Below are positions 15,417-23,509 of a stretch of 26,443 nt of DNA, piece after piece. The position numbers were made by a program, and so were the translations under genes. A model generated the notes under the pieces. It did no database searches and was not told the origin of the DNA. It saw only the letters and a program-made list of their open reading frames with translations. Every line of letters starts with the position of its first letter. Positions within the stretch are counted from its first letter, which is position 1. This DNA is from DASRVA01 sp050732935 (GTDB lineage Bacteria > Gemmatimonadota > Gemmatimonadetes > JACCXV01 > JAHWKZ01). Location: assembly GCA_050732935.1 (NCBI GenBank), contig JBOHRW010000017.1, positions 1-26,443 of the forward strand, given 5' to 3'.

Positions 15417-16958
15417 GTGCTCGCGCGCGTCCTCACCGCTTCGCTGGCCGGGCTCTCCGCGCGGCCGATCGTGGTCGAGATCGATCTCGCCCGCGGATTG
15501 CCGGCTTATCACCTGGTAGGGCTTCCCGACGGAGCGGTGCGCGAAAGTCGCGAGCGGATCATGGCGGCGCTGGCTAATGGCGGCTTCACCGTTCCGCTCC
15601 GTCGAATAACCGTCAATCTGGCGCCGGCCGACGAGCCGAAGAGCGGGACCGGGTTCGACCTTCCGATCGCTCTCGGGATTCTGGCCGCCGCGGGCGGGCT
15701 CATGGCCCCCGCGGGCCGGGGGCCGCTCGCCGCGCTCGGTGAGCTGGGCTTGGACGGCAGAGTGCGCCCGGTGCGGGGGACGCTCCCCGTCGCGGCCGCC
15801 ATGCGGGCCGCCGGTGCGCGTGAGATCCTGGTGGCGCGGGAGACGGCCCCCGAGGCCGCGCTGGTCGACGGTCTGCGTTCGATCGGCGTCGCCACGCTGA
15901 GGGAGGCCGTCGAGCAGGTTTCCGGCCGCGCCCCCATCGATCCCACGCCACCGCCCGGACGTCGTTCCGACCACGCGGGCTCAGGTTGGTCGGGGGTGAG
16001 AGGCCAAGCGATGGCCAGGCGGGCACTGGAGATCGCCGCCGCCGGCGGACACAACGTTCTCCTGGTGGGGCCGCCGGGGGCCGGCAAGACGTTCCTCGCG
16101 CGCCGCCTGCCTTCGATCCTGCCGCGGCTCCCGGCTGCTCAGGCGCTGGAGGTGACCGCCATCCATTCGGCCTGGGGAAGCCTCTCTCCGAGGCATCCGC
16201 TCATCCACGTCCCACCTTTCCGCGCGCCGCACCACGCGATCTCGGCGGCGGCGCTGCTGGGGGGCGGTCATCCCCTGCGGCCGGGCGAGGTCACCCTGGC
16301 TCATCGGGGCGTCCTGTTCCTCGACGAGGTGGCGGAGTTTCGCCGCGACGCCCTGGAAGGGCTCCGCCAGCCGCTCGAAGAAGGCGAGATCGTCGTGGGA
16401 CGGGCGCAGGCTCGGCACCGCTTCCCAGCGCGGGTGCTCTTCCTGGCGGCCATGAACCCATGCCCGTGCGGCTTCTCCGGAGACCCTCTCCGCGAGTGCC
16501 AATGTCAGCCCGCGGCCCTCGCGCGGTATCGCGCCCGTCTTTCGGGCCCGCTGGTCGATCGGATCGACCTGGTCGTCCCCGTCAGGGCGGTTCCGTTCGC
16601 GGATCTGGTCTCGGAATCCCCCGGCGAGTCGGCCTCGGCGGTCAGGGCCAGGGTGGCCGCGGCGCGCCAGCGGCAGGCCCGCCGCGGACCCGTCCTCAAC
16701 GCCGAGCTGGACAGCAAGGAGCTCGCCCGGTCGTGTCCGCTGGACGCCGAGCAGCGGCGACTCCTCGAGGCCGCGCACGACCGGCTGGGGCTCTCGGCCC
16801 GGGCCCACGTGCGGATCCGTCGCGTGGCTCAAACGATCGCCGACCTGGCGGGGGATGGCCGGATCGCGCTGCCGCACCTCGCCGAGGCGCTTCAGTACCG
16901 GGCGCCCGAGCGGACCGGGGGATCCCTGTCGGAGGTCATGACGACGCCCTCCCGTTGA
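15417..16958 (+). CDS. comM: ComM/YifB-family Mg-chelatase-like AAA+ ATPase
   Basis: A hexameric AAA+ helicase that promotes branch migration during natural transformation in species studied. The N-terminal domain (1-180) has the family start LARVLTASLAGL and GLPAYHLVGLPDGAVRESRER. Walker A is GPPGAGKT (218-225) and Walker B is LFLDEVAEF. FRAPHHAISAAALLGGG, a typical insert, precedes it. The four-cysteine block NPCPCGFSG..LRECQC is probably zinc-binding. A C-terminal helical domain closes the 513-residue protein, which is full length. The start is GTG at 15417, matching the usual MLAKV-type N-terminus. I see no ribosome site. Together with pilD it fits an inference of transformation or type IV pilus capacity. 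Confidence 0.95.
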   Translation: MLARVLTASLAGLSARPIVVEIDLARGLPAYHLVGLPDGAVRESRERIMAALANGGFTVPLRRITVNLAPADEPKSGTGFDLPIALGILAAAGGLMAPAGRGPLAALGELGLDGRVRPVRGTLPVAAAMRAAGAREILVARETAPEAALVDGLRSIGVATLREAVEQVSGRAPIDPTPPPGRRSDHAGSGWSGVRGQAMARRALEIAAAGGHNVLLVGPPGAGKTFLARRLPSILPRLPAAQALEVTAIHSAWGSLSPRHPLIHVPPFRAPHHAISAAALLGGGHPLRPGEVTLAHRGVLFLDEVAEFRRDALEGLRQPLEEGEIVVGRAQARHRFPARVLFLAAMNPCPCGFSGDPLRECQCQPAALARYRARLSGPLVDRIDLVVPVRAVPFADLVSESPGESASAVRARVAAARQRQARRGPVLNAELDSKELARSCPLDAEQRRLLEAAHDRLGLSARAHVRIRRVAQTIADLAGDGRIALPHLAEALQYRAPERTGGSLSEVMTTPSR

Positions 16959-16982
16959 CGGCGGACCGAGCGGGGATACGTT
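16955..16982 (+). promoter_or_regulatory. Promoter of the VOC gene overlapping the comM stop
   Basis: TTGACG (16955-16960), spanning the comM TGA, is followed after 16 bases by TACGTT (16977-16982). The -10 ends 7 bases before the ATG at 16990, so transcription would start at or next to the start codon. No Shine-Dalgarno is present, which suits a leaderless mRNA. Confidence 0.5.
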
Positions 16983-16989
16983 CCGATCG

Positions 16990-17802
16990 ATGTCCGCCCT
17001 GCGCCTGGCCACCGTCACGCTGACCACCCCCGAGCCGCGGGAGAGCGCGCGCTTCTACCGCTGGTGCCTCGATCTCGAGCCCGACGCCGATTCCGCGGAA
17101 GGGGACGGGATGGCGCTCTCCTGGGGGCACGAGGACCGCGTCCTGCTGGTACCCCCGGGGACGGGATCGGCGAACGGGGAGACCTTCGCCTTGCGGATGC
17201 CGGCCCGGCCCATGGCGGAGATCGTCGCCTGGTGCCGGGAGGTCGGGCTCGCGCCCGAGCGGGCAATGGTCCCCACTCCCGAAGCCGAGGCGGCCCGGGC
17301 GGCCTGGCCCGATCGCGAGGTGGTGAGCGCCCTCGACGAGGCCTCCGGCAACCGTGTCCGGCTCCGCGTCCGTTCGCCGGGCGGTCTGGTCGTCGAGCTG
17401 GAGTTCCCGCTGCCCAAGGAGGTGCTCGCCCCGCGCGGTCGGATCGGTCCCTTCCGGTGGCGCAGCCGGGACTGGAGCGGCCTCGAGATCCCCGGTCTCC
17501 TCGGCGTCCGGACTGGCGTGCCGGATCCGGCCGACCTGCGCTCGTTTGCCCGGAAGCTGGGCGTGGAGCCTATGGAGGGGCCGGACGATCCCTTGTCGGT
17601 GGGGGATCACCAGTGGATCGTCGAGCCCCGGGAGACGCCGGGGATCTACGGCTTCGCGGTCGTGGTGTCGGCGGCGCGGATCGGAGCGCTGCAACGAACG
17701 CTCGACCACGTCGGCGTCGAATACCGGCTGGACGGCAACCGTCTCCTGGCCGCCGATCCGGGAGGCCGGGTCGTTTTGATCCAGGGCGTCCGCGGTGCCT
17801 GA
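16990..17802 (+). CDS. Two-domain VOC (glyoxalase/dioxygenase fold) protein
   Basis: A 270-residue protein of the vicinal-oxygen-chelate superfamily. The first module (1-140) has the fold's typical opening (LATVTLTTPEPRESARFYRWCLDLEP) and closing strand (VRSPGGLVVELEFPLP). The second module (about 150-265) is weaker, with LLGVRTGVPDPADLRSFARKLGVEP and a final strand ending DPGGRVVLIQG. The usual His and Glu metal ligands are not obvious in the first strand (the expected His is Thr), although the Glu of VVELEF is there. The substrate is therefore unknown, and lost metal binding is possible. It stands between comM and larE with its own likely promoter. Confidence 0.7.
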   Translation: MSALRLATVTLTTPEPRESARFYRWCLDLEPDADSAEGDGMALSWGHEDRVLLVPPGTGSANGETFALRMPARPMAEIVAWCREVGLAPERAMVPTPEAEAARAAWPDREVVSALDEASGNRVRLRVRSPGGLVVELEFPLPKEVLAPRGRIGPFRWRSRDWSGLEIPGLLGVRTGVPDPADLRSFARKLGVEPMEGPDDPLSVGDHQWIVEPRETPGIYGFAVVVSAARIGALQRTLDHVGVEYRLDGNRLLAADPGGRVVLIQGVRGA

Positions 17803-17849
17803 GTCGCTCGCGACAGACGTCACCGTCATGACGATCGCGTGTACCCGCG

Positions 17850-17878
17850 TTGCTCCCCTCTGCCGGCGTTCCTAGCTT
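17850..17878 (+). promoter_or_regulatory. Putative promoter of the larE-dcd-PD40 operon
   Basis: TTGCTC (17850-17855) and TAGCTT (17873-17878) are spaced by 17 bases. The -10-like box ends 12 bases before the larE ATG and no ribosome site lies between. The same TAGCTT occurs before the LOG gene at 24893. Confidence 0.4.
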
Positions 17879-17890
17879 GACGGTCCTTCG

Positions 17891-18742
17891 ATGACTTTCG
17901 CGGACAACCCCGCCGATGCGACGACCGCGGCCCGGACGGACGAAGCGCTGCGCGCCAAGGAGCAGCGCCTCGAGGAGATCCTCTCCGGCTGCGCATCGGT
18001 CGTCCTGGGATACTCCGGCGGCGTGGATTCGACCCTGCTGCTCCGCAAGGCGCTCGATGTCCTGGGGCCCGACCGCGTCCTCGCCGTGACCGCGGCCAGC
18101 GTCACGTACGATTCCGACGAGGTCGACGAGGCGGTCGAGCTGGCCGGGCGGCTGGGAGCCTCCCACGAGCGGCTCCGCTCCACCGAGCTCGAGGTGGAGG
18201 GATTCATCCGCAACCCCCCCGAGCGCTGTTATTACTGCAAGACGGATCTGTACGGCGACCTGCGGGAGCTGGCCGCCCGGCGCGGCTTCCAGTCGGTGAT
18301 CGACGGCTCCCACGCCGAGGACGCCCTCGACTACCGACCCGGGCTCCGCGCGCTAGACGAGCAGGGGATCGTGAGCCCTCTCAAGGAGGCGGGATTCACG
18401 AAGGAGGACATCCGGGAGCTGTCGCGTCGCCTGGGTCTGCCGACGGCCGAAAAGCCGGCCAACGCCTGCCTGGCGTCCCGCTTTCCCTACGGCGAGGCGA
18501 TCACGGCGCAGGGGCTGGAGCGGGTCGGGCGCGCCGAGCGGATGCTGCGGGAGGCCGGTTTCCCGATCGTGCGCGTTCGCCATCATGGCGACGTGGCCCG
18601 CATCGAGGTGCCGGCCGAAGACCGCGATCGGCTGCTGGCGGCCGCGGAGAGCCTCGTGCCCGAGCTCAAGCGCCTGGGCTACGTCTGGGTGTCCTGCGAC
18701 CTCGAGGGATATCGAAGCGGCAGCATGAACGAGGCTCTCTGA
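17891..18742 (+). CDS. larE: LarE-type pyridinium-3,5-biscarboxylate sulfur transferase
   Basis: An ATP-dependent PP-loop enzyme that puts sulfur into the nickel-pincer cofactor of lactate racemase-type enzymes. The PP-loop is YSGGVDS (42-47 for SGGVDS). NPPERCYYCKTDLY (Cys113, Cys116) and NACLASRFPYG (Cys193) are the family's other landmarks. Cys193 aligns with the Cys whose sulfur is sacrificed in the Lactobacillus enzyme. It has 283 residues, full length. larB, larC and larA are not in the window, so the client enzyme is unknown. The stop codon overlaps the CTG start of dcd (CTGA). Confidence 0.92.
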   Translation: MTFADNPADATTAARTDEALRAKEQRLEEILSGCASVVLGYSGGVDSTLLLRKALDVLGPDRVLAVTAASVTYDSDEVDEAVELAGRLGASHERLRSTELEVEGFIRNPPERCYYCKTDLYGDLRELAARRGFQSVIDGSHAEDALDYRPGLRALDEQGIVSPLKEAGFTKEDIRELSRRLGLPTAEKPANACLASRFPYGEAITAQGLERVGRAERMLREAGFPIVRVRHHGDVARIEVPAEDRDRLLAAAESLVPELKRLGYVWVSCDLEGYRSGSMNEAL

Positions 18743-19293
18743 GCATCCGTCCCGATCGCTGGATCGCCAGGATGGCGCGCGAGCACGGGATGATCGAGCC
18801 GTTCGAGGGCGACCAGGTGCGCGACGGGGTGATCTCCTACGGCTTGTCGTCGTACGGCTACGACATCCGCGTGGCGGACGAGTTTCGCATCTTCACCAAC
18901 GTCTTCACCGCGACCGTCGATCCGAAGAACTTCGACGAGCGGTCGTTCGTGAGCTGGAAGGGCGATACCTGCATCGTGCCGCCCAACTCGTTCGCCCTGG
19001 CGAGATCGGTGGAGTACTTCAAGATCCCGCGCTCCGTGCTGACGGTCTGCGTCGGGAAATCGACCTATGCGCGTTGCGGCATAATCGTGAACGTTACGCC
19101 TTTCGAGCCCGAGTGGGAGGGACACGTGACCCTGGAGATCTCCAACACCACGCCGCTGCCGGCCAAGATCTATGCCAACGAGGGGATCGCGCAGGTCCTC
19201 TTCTTCGAGTCGGACGAGCCGTGCGCCAGATCGTACGCCGACCGCGGCGGGAAGTATCAGGCGCAGCGCGGCGTGACGCTGCCCCGCCTGTGA
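18739..19293 (+). CDS. dcd: dCTP deaminase, probable CTG start
   Basis: Deaminates dCTP to dUTP for thymidylate synthesis. The body matches the Pseudomonas-type Dcd: MAREHGMIEPFE, SYGLSSYGYDIRVA, PPNSFALARSVEYF, GKSTYARCGIIVNVTP, EPEWEGHVTLEISNTT and YADRGGKYQAQRGVTLP. The Ser/Arg of STYAR and the Glu of TLEIS are the catalytic residues. The first ATG in frame (18772) would drop the conserved N-terminal segment. That segment is present upstream as SIRPDRWIAR, beginning right after a CTG codon at 18739, and homologues begin MSIK-DKWI. No ATG, GTG or TTG lies at that point. The CTG overlaps the larE stop as CTGA, exactly like the GTGA, TTGA and ATGA couplings elsewhere here. The chain has 184 residues from CTG and 173 from ATG. 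Confidence 0.92.
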   Translation: MSIRPDRWIARMAREHGMIEPFEGDQVRDGVISYGLSSYGYDIRVADEFRIFTNVFTATVDPKNFDERSFVSWKGDTCIVPPNSFALARSVEYFKIPRSVLTVCVGKSTYARCGIIVNVTPFEPEWEGHVTLEISNTTPLPAKIYANEGIAQVLFFESDEPCARSYADRGGKYQAQRGVTLPRL

Positions 19294-20204
19294 GAATTCT
19301 GGCCGGCCGGCTGCTGGCGGGCGTGGCGGTGGCCTTCGCAACGGCGGGCTGCCTGGCCGACCCTCCGGGTCATCTTCCATCCTCGGTCCGGATCCTCTAC
19401 TCGAAGACCACCCAGGATTCACTGGGGACGAAGGTGGACGTCTATTTCCTTCTCGCCCGGGAGGGCAACGAGCTCAGGCTGACCGAGGACGAGGCAGAGG
19501 ACATCCAGCCCGTGTTCTCATCAGGCCTGAGACGGGTTTTCTTCGTGCGCCAGGAGGACGGGGCCTCCGGGATCTGGTCGATGGATCTGGGGGGGGGTGA
19601 CGAGACGAGCGTGCTGTCAGCGGCGGGACAGAGCTTGAGGGACCCCGACGTCAGCCCGGAGGGAACCCGCATCGCCTATACGCGCGTGAGTCCCGGTGGG
19701 TCGACCGTCGAGGTCGCGGCGATCGATGGGACCGACGAGCGAGAGCTCGTCGGCGGGTCGGGCTCGTGGAGCCAGCCCCGGTGGTCGCCCGATGGACGCC
19801 GGCTGGTGGTCGTGGGTCGGCAGGGAGGCGTGGCTCGACTCTACTTGATCGACGCCGGGGGAGGTGACCCGCGCCCGTTGACCGTCGCCGACCCGGGCCT
19901 GCCCCAGACCGATCCGGACTGGAGCCCGGACGGCCGACGGATCGTCTACCGACAGGGGGAGGGGCAGAGCGCCGAGATCGCGGTGATCGACGTCGAGGGG
20001 GGTGGGGTCACCGCCGTTCTCACGGACAACGACACCGAGGACGCTTCCCCGGCCTTCAGCCCCTCGGGCGAGCGCATCGTCTTCGTCTCACGGCGACCCG
20101 ACGGGCGCTGGAACCTGTGGGTGATGGACGCCGACGGGAGCGACTCGGAGTCGTTGACGACATTGGACGAAGGAGAAGAGGCGGCCGCCCCCGACTGGCT
20201 GTAG
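19290..20204 (+). CDS. TolB-like PD40 beta-propeller lipoprotein
   Basis: A 304-residue exported protein. A short signal ends in the lipobox ATAGC (Cys21). The mature part has PD40/WD40-like propeller blades, seen as recurring PxWSPDGRRxVxx units (for example PRWSPDGRRLVVV, PDWSPDGRRIVYR, PAFSPSGERIVFVS and a first copy DPDVSPEGTRIAYT). It resembles the propeller of TolB but lacks the TolB N-terminal domain, so a Tol-Pal role is not implied. The GTG start overlaps the dcd stop (GTGA), and the open frame upstream is a shadow of dcd. It is the last gene of the larE operon. A convergent gene ends 26 bases downstream. Confidence 0.8.
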   Translation: MRILAGRLLAGVAVAFATAGCLADPPGHLPSSVRILYSKTTQDSLGTKVDVYFLLAREGNELRLTEDEAEDIQPVFSSGLRRVFFVRQEDGASGIWSMDLGGGDETSVLSAAGQSLRDPDVSPEGTRIAYTRVSPGGSTVEVAAIDGTDERELVGGSGSWSQPRWSPDGRRLVVVGRQGGVARLYLIDAGGGDPRPLTVADPGLPQTDPDWSPDGRRIVYRQGEGQSAEIAVIDVEGGGVTAVLTDNDTEDASPAFSPSGERIVFVSRRPDGRWNLWVMDADGSDSESLTTLDEGEEAAAPDWL

Positions 20205-20230
20205 GGGAGGATCGCCGAGTCGCGGGGCAG

Positions 20231-20776
20231 CTACGACTTCGAGTTCTTCTTCCCGTCGTTCTTGTTCTTGCCGTGACGGCGGCGGCCGTTCGCCATCGTC
20301 CGCTCGAAGTAGGTCGTGGCCTCGTCATAGTTGAGGTCCCGGATGAGGGCCATCTCGCTCACCACGAGGTCCCGGCACTTCTCGAAGATCCGCTGGTCGC
20401 TGCTGGAGAGGGAGTTCTCCGAAAATTTCGGATAGAGATCCCGGATGACTTCGCCCACCTGGATGGGATCGCCGGACTCGATCTTCGTCTTCACCTGCTT
20501 CATCCGGCGGTTGAAGTTGCGGCTCAGTTCCTCTGGCTCGTCGGTGAGGGTGCGGCGCAGCTCCTGGAAGCGCCGCTTGCTGAGTGGAGGGCGAATGGCG
20601 GCCAGCTCCTCGCTGCCCTTGGGGACGAAGATCTTCCGGCCCTTGGACACGCATCGGATCTTGAGGCATTCGATCTTCTCGCCACTGACCTCGATCGACT
20701 CGATGCCGGAGACGTAGCCGCCCCCGTATTGGGGGTGGACAACTTTGTCGTTGACGTGAAAGTCGGCACCAGCCAT
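20231..20776 (-). CDS. carD: CarD-like RNA polymerase-binding regulator
   Basis: A 181-residue protein with the CarD/TRCF RNA-polymerase-interaction domain at its N-terminus (FHVNDKVVHPQYGGGYVSGIESIEV, about residues 6-30, then KIRCVSKGRKIFVPKG). The family's helical DNA-contacting half follows (PLSKRRFQELRRTLTDEPEELSRNFNRRM.., then IQVGEVIRDLYPKFSENSLSSSDQRIFEKC). The Asn-Arg and basic residues sit where CarD contacts promoter DNA. The C-terminus is a basic, Lys/Asn-rich tail (from about residue 162). CarD stabilises open complexes at rRNA and other promoters in mycobacteria and is common in several phyla. ATG 20776 lies 7 bases after the rpsU stop, and the two share a promoter. The frame continues open far upstream to 22252, but only as a shadow of other genes. 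Confidence 0.88.
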   Translation of the reverse strand: MAGADFHVNDKVVHPQYGGGYVSGIESIEVSGEKIECLKIRCVSKGRKIFVPKGSEELAAIRPPLSKRRFQELRRTLTDEPEELSRNFNRRMKQVKTKIESGDPIQVGEVIRDLYPKFSENSLSSSDQRIFEKCRDLVVSEMALIRDLNYDEATTYFERTMANGRRRHGKNKNDGKKNSKS

Positions 20777-20783
20777 ATTGGCC

Positions 20784-20954
20784 CTAACCGCGGCGCCCGC
20801 GGCTTCGGAGCTTGCGCTGCCGCCGCTCGCTGGGCTTTTCGTAGTGACGTTTGCGCTTGAGCTCGGAGAAGATGTTGGACTTCTTGACCTCGCGACGGAA
20901 CCGCTTGAGAGCGCTCTCGAGCGACTCACCTTCGCGGACCTGTACCTCTGCCAT
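20784..20954 (-). CDS. rpsU: Small ribosomal subunit protein bS21
   Basis: A 56-residue protein that reads MAEVQVREGESLESALKRFRR, then EVKKSNIFSELKRKRHYEKPSERRQRK, then a basic LRSRGRRG end. This is bS21, which helps initiation by aiding base-pairing of the anti-Shine-Dalgarno. The start is the ATG at 20954, with GGGAGGGAG a few bases before it. It begins the rpsU-carD operon and the two genes are 7 bases apart. It is shorter than many ORF callers accept. Confidence 0.95.
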   Translation of the reverse strand: MAEVQVREGESLESALKRFRREVKKSNIFSELKRKRHYEKPSERRQRKLRSRGRRG

Positions 20955-21001
20955 CCGGGGCTCCCTCCCTCTCTCTGGGGGTCTCGGGGATCGGCTAACG
21001 T

Positions 21002-21577
21002 TTGACAGCCTTTGAAGATAGGGGCCACTTCCTCGGTCGTCAAGCGAAGCCCTTCCCGATCGCTGTCGTGTGTCTGGGGCTGAGCCTCGCCTGCTCGGCC
21101 CCCATCTCGACCATGCGCAGCCCCATGCATCTGCGCGTCGTGGAGCTTTTCAACGAGACAGAGGACGACTGGATCGTCACCATCGAGCCCACCGCCGACC
21201 AGCATCTCGGTGCCGCCACGACCTTCACAGGCCGCCTCCGTCCGGGCGAGACGAAAACCCTGTATCTGTATCACGGCTTTCGCTACCGGGTCGATGTCCT
21301 GGAGAGGCGGGGCGAGCCGGTGACCTCTCAGGTCTACCAGGTCGATCGCGACCTGGGTCTCGTATTCGGCGGCGACTCCCTGCGCCGCCTCGTCCGACTC
21401 ACCGCCGAGCTGGGCGAGCCGACCATGACGTTCTCGGACAGCCTGCAGGCGCTCGACCCCTTCGGCCTGCGCAGGTCCTCGCGGCCCATCCAGCCCGATA
21501 CCACCAGTCTCCGGGGGCGCGCCGCGGAGCGGGAAGAGGAGCTGCGGCGCCGAGGAGGGCGGGGAGACCTGCCCTAG
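21002..21577 (+). CDS. Putative lipoprotein of unknown function
   Basis: A protein of up to 191 residues, not recognised. The hydrophobic stretch IAVVCLGLSLACSAP (20-34) resembles a lipoprotein signal with Cys32, though the lipobox is imperfect. The mature part has beta-rich segments (HLRVVELFNETEDDWIVTIEP, ETKTLYLYHGFRYRVDVL) and a charged, Arg-rich C-terminus. The start is uncertain. TTG at 21002 is the only candidate that leaves room for a signal, but it overlaps the rpsU promoter on the other strand, and GTG at 21068 gives too short a signal. The antiporter gene follows after 36 bases. Confidence 0.5.
   Translation: MTAFEDRGHFLGRQAKPFPIAVVCLGLSLACSAPISTMRSPMHLRVVELFNETEDDWIVTIEPTADQHLGAATTFTGRLRPGETKTLYLYHGFRYRVDVLERRGEPVTSQVYQVDRDLGLVFGGDSLRRLVRLTAELGEPTMTFSDSLQALDPFGLRRSSRPIQPDTTSLRGRAAEREEELRRRGGRGDLP
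21015..21043 (-). promoter_or_regulatory. Promoter of the rpsU-carD operon
   Basis: On the minus strand TTGACG (21043-21038) is followed after exactly 17 bases by TATCTT (21020-21015). This is the best-spaced promoter in the window. Transcription would begin near 21008, giving a leader of about 54 bases before rpsU. Confidence 0.6.
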
Positions 21578-21613
21578 TCGCCCCCGGGACCACCTCGGTG
21601 CCCGGAATCCCTC

Positions 21614-23509
21614 ATGGCTAGCGAGGCTCCCCTCCTCGTCCAGATGCTCGCCGTGGCGATCGCCGTGGGCATCCTCGCCCAGGTGGTCGCCGAGCGCGCA
21701 CGGCTCCCCAGCATCGTCTTCCTGCTCCTGTTCGGTGTCCTGGTCGGACCCGACGTCCTGGGATGGGTGGACACCGAGGTCCTGGGCGTAGGGCTCCAGG
21801 CGATCGTGACCGTCGCGGTGGCGCTGATCCTCTTCGAAGGCGGGCTCCAGCTCCACTACCTGGACCTGGCGGCGGTGGGTCGGACGGTTCGCAACCTGGT
21901 CACTATCGGCGCGGTGATCACGGTGACCGGCGCGCTCCTGGCCGCCCATTACGTGGCCGGGCTCCCCTGGCAAGTGGCCCTGCTTTTCGCGGCGATCGTG
22001 AGCGTGACCGGTCCCACCGTGATCAACCCGCTCCTCGACCGGGTCCGCGTGGTTCGCCGGGTGGATACGATCCTGCGTGGCGAAGGCATCCTGATCGACC
22101 CCGTGGGCGCGATCCTGGCGGTCGTGGTCCTGGAGCTGATCGTCTCGACGGAAACCTCGATCTGGCAGGGCTTCGCCGAGTTCCTGGGCAGGATGGCGAT
22201 CGGCACGTCCCTGGGCCTGGCAGGCGGGTGGACGCTCGGCCGCCTGCTGCAAATCCGCCGTCTGGTGAGCGATGAGCTCAAGAACCTGCTCGTCTTGGCC
22301 TGGGTGCTTGCCCTCTTCGCGCTCTCCGAATGGCTGGCGGCGGAGTCTGGGCTAGCGGCCGTGGTGATCGCGGGGATGACGGTGCGTCGCGAGTCCATCC
22401 CCCAGGAGCATCAGCTTCGGCGGTTCAAGAGCGAACTCAGTGTGCTCTTCATCTCGCTGCTGTTCATCCTCCTGTCGGCCCATCTGCCGCTTCAGACCCT
22501 GGCGGCTGTCGGTTGGGCGGGTGTGTGGACGGTGCTTCTGCTCATGCTGGTCGTGCGTCCGATCAACGTGCTGGCCTCGACTCTGAACTCCGACCTGGGC
22601 TGGCGGGAGCGGCTCTTCATCATGTCGATCTGCCCGCGGGGGGTGGTGGCGATTTCCATCACGTCGTTCATCGCGATCCGGATCGAGGCGGGCAGTCCCG
22701 CGTTCGTCCGGGCCGGCCTCACTCCGGCGGATGGCGAGCGATTTCTGGCGCTGGTCTTCCTCACGATCGCCATCACCGTGGTGGTCCAGGGAATCGCCGG
22801 GGGGCCCCTCTCCCGGCTCCTCGGCGTGGACGCCGAGACCAGCCGGTACGCCATCGTCGTGGGGGCGAACCCGCTCGGCAGGCTGATGGCGATGCTGCTC
22901 GAGCGCCACGGCTGGGATGCGCTGCTGATCGACGCCAACTCGCGCCATGTCCGGCTGGCGCGCGCGTCCGGGCTCACCGCCCTGGACGGCAATGTGCTCG
23001 ACCACGGTATTCTCCAGCAGGCCCGGCTGGAGAGCGCGAACGCGCTGGTCGCCGTGACCCCCAATCAGGCCGTCAACTTCCTGATTGGACGGGTGGCGCG
23101 GGACGAATACCATGTGACCGGGGTCTATCCCGTCCAGGTCGACGCCGAGAAGGGCGCTCACGAGGAGCTCATCAGCGAGAAGGGAGGCCGGCTGGCCTTC
23201 GGACGCCGGGTCGACATCCAGCGGTGGAATCGTCTCGTGGCCGAGGACCAGGGCCGGCTGGTGGAGCTGACCCTCGGGGAGGAGCCGCCCCGGAAACGGC
23301 TCGCCGAGCTGGATCTCCCGGAGGGAATGGTACCCTTGTTGACCCTGCGCGGGGATCAGGCGTTGATCTGCCACGCGGGGATGAAGTGGCAGCAGGGAGA
23401 TCGCATCGTCGCCCTCGTGGATCGCGAGGGGGAGGGCGCGCTTGCCCGGCTCTTCGGGACCGGCGCGGTGTACGATATCGAGCCGAAGCTGGCCGCCGTC
23501 GGCGGCTGA
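21614..23509 (+). CDS. CPA-type Na+/H+ (or K+/H+) antiporter with TrkA-like tail
   Basis: A 631-residue membrane protein. The first 400 residues form about 12 helices with the cation:proton antiporter landmarks FEGGLQL, VSVTGPTVINPLL and EGILIDPVGAILAV. The last carries the buried Asp used for ion exchange. From about 412 a cytoplasmic TrkA_N/RCK-like nucleotide domain follows (YAIVVGANPLGRLMAMLLERHG, then the acidic end of the second strand LLIDAN). The glycine motif is GANPLG rather than GxGxxG, so nucleotide binding may be altered. A TrkA_C-like region closes the chain (about 560-620). The architecture is that of NhaP-type antiporters with a regulatory RCK tail. The ion specificity cannot be read from sequence. 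Confidence 0.88.
   Translation: MASEAPLLVQMLAVAIAVGILAQVVAERARLPSIVFLLLFGVLVGPDVLGWVDTEVLGVGLQAIVTVAVALILFEGGLQLHYLDLAAVGRTVRNLVTIGAVITVTGALLAAHYVAGLPWQVALLFAAIVSVTGPTVINPLLDRVRVVRRVDTILRGEGILIDPVGAILAVVVLELIVSTETSIWQGFAEFLGRMAIGTSLGLAGGWTLGRLLQIRRLVSDELKNLLVLAWVLALFALSEWLAAESGLAAVVIAGMTVRRESIPQEHQLRRFKSELSVLFISLLFILLSAHLPLQTLAAVGWAGVWTVLLLMLVVRPINVLASTLNSDLGWRERLFIMSICPRGVVAISITSFIAIRIEAGSPAFVRAGLTPADGERFLALVFLTIAITVVVQGIAGGPLSRLLGVDAETSRYAIVVGANPLGRLMAMLLERHGWDALLIDANSRHVRLARASGLTALDGNVLDHGILQQARLESANALVAVTPNQAVNFLIGRVARDEYHVTGVYPVQVDAEKGAHEELISEKGGRLAFGRRVDIQRWNRLVAEDQGRLVELTLGEEPPRKRLAELDLPEGMVPLLTLRGDQALICHAGMKWQQGDRIVALVDREGEGALARLFGTGAVYDIEPKLAAVGG

Noticed and set aside
20777..22252. 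Long minus-strand extension upstream of carD
   Set aside because: The carD domain begins at ATG 20776. The extension runs antisense through the antiporter and lipoprotein genes and across rpsU in another frame, and has no domain sense.
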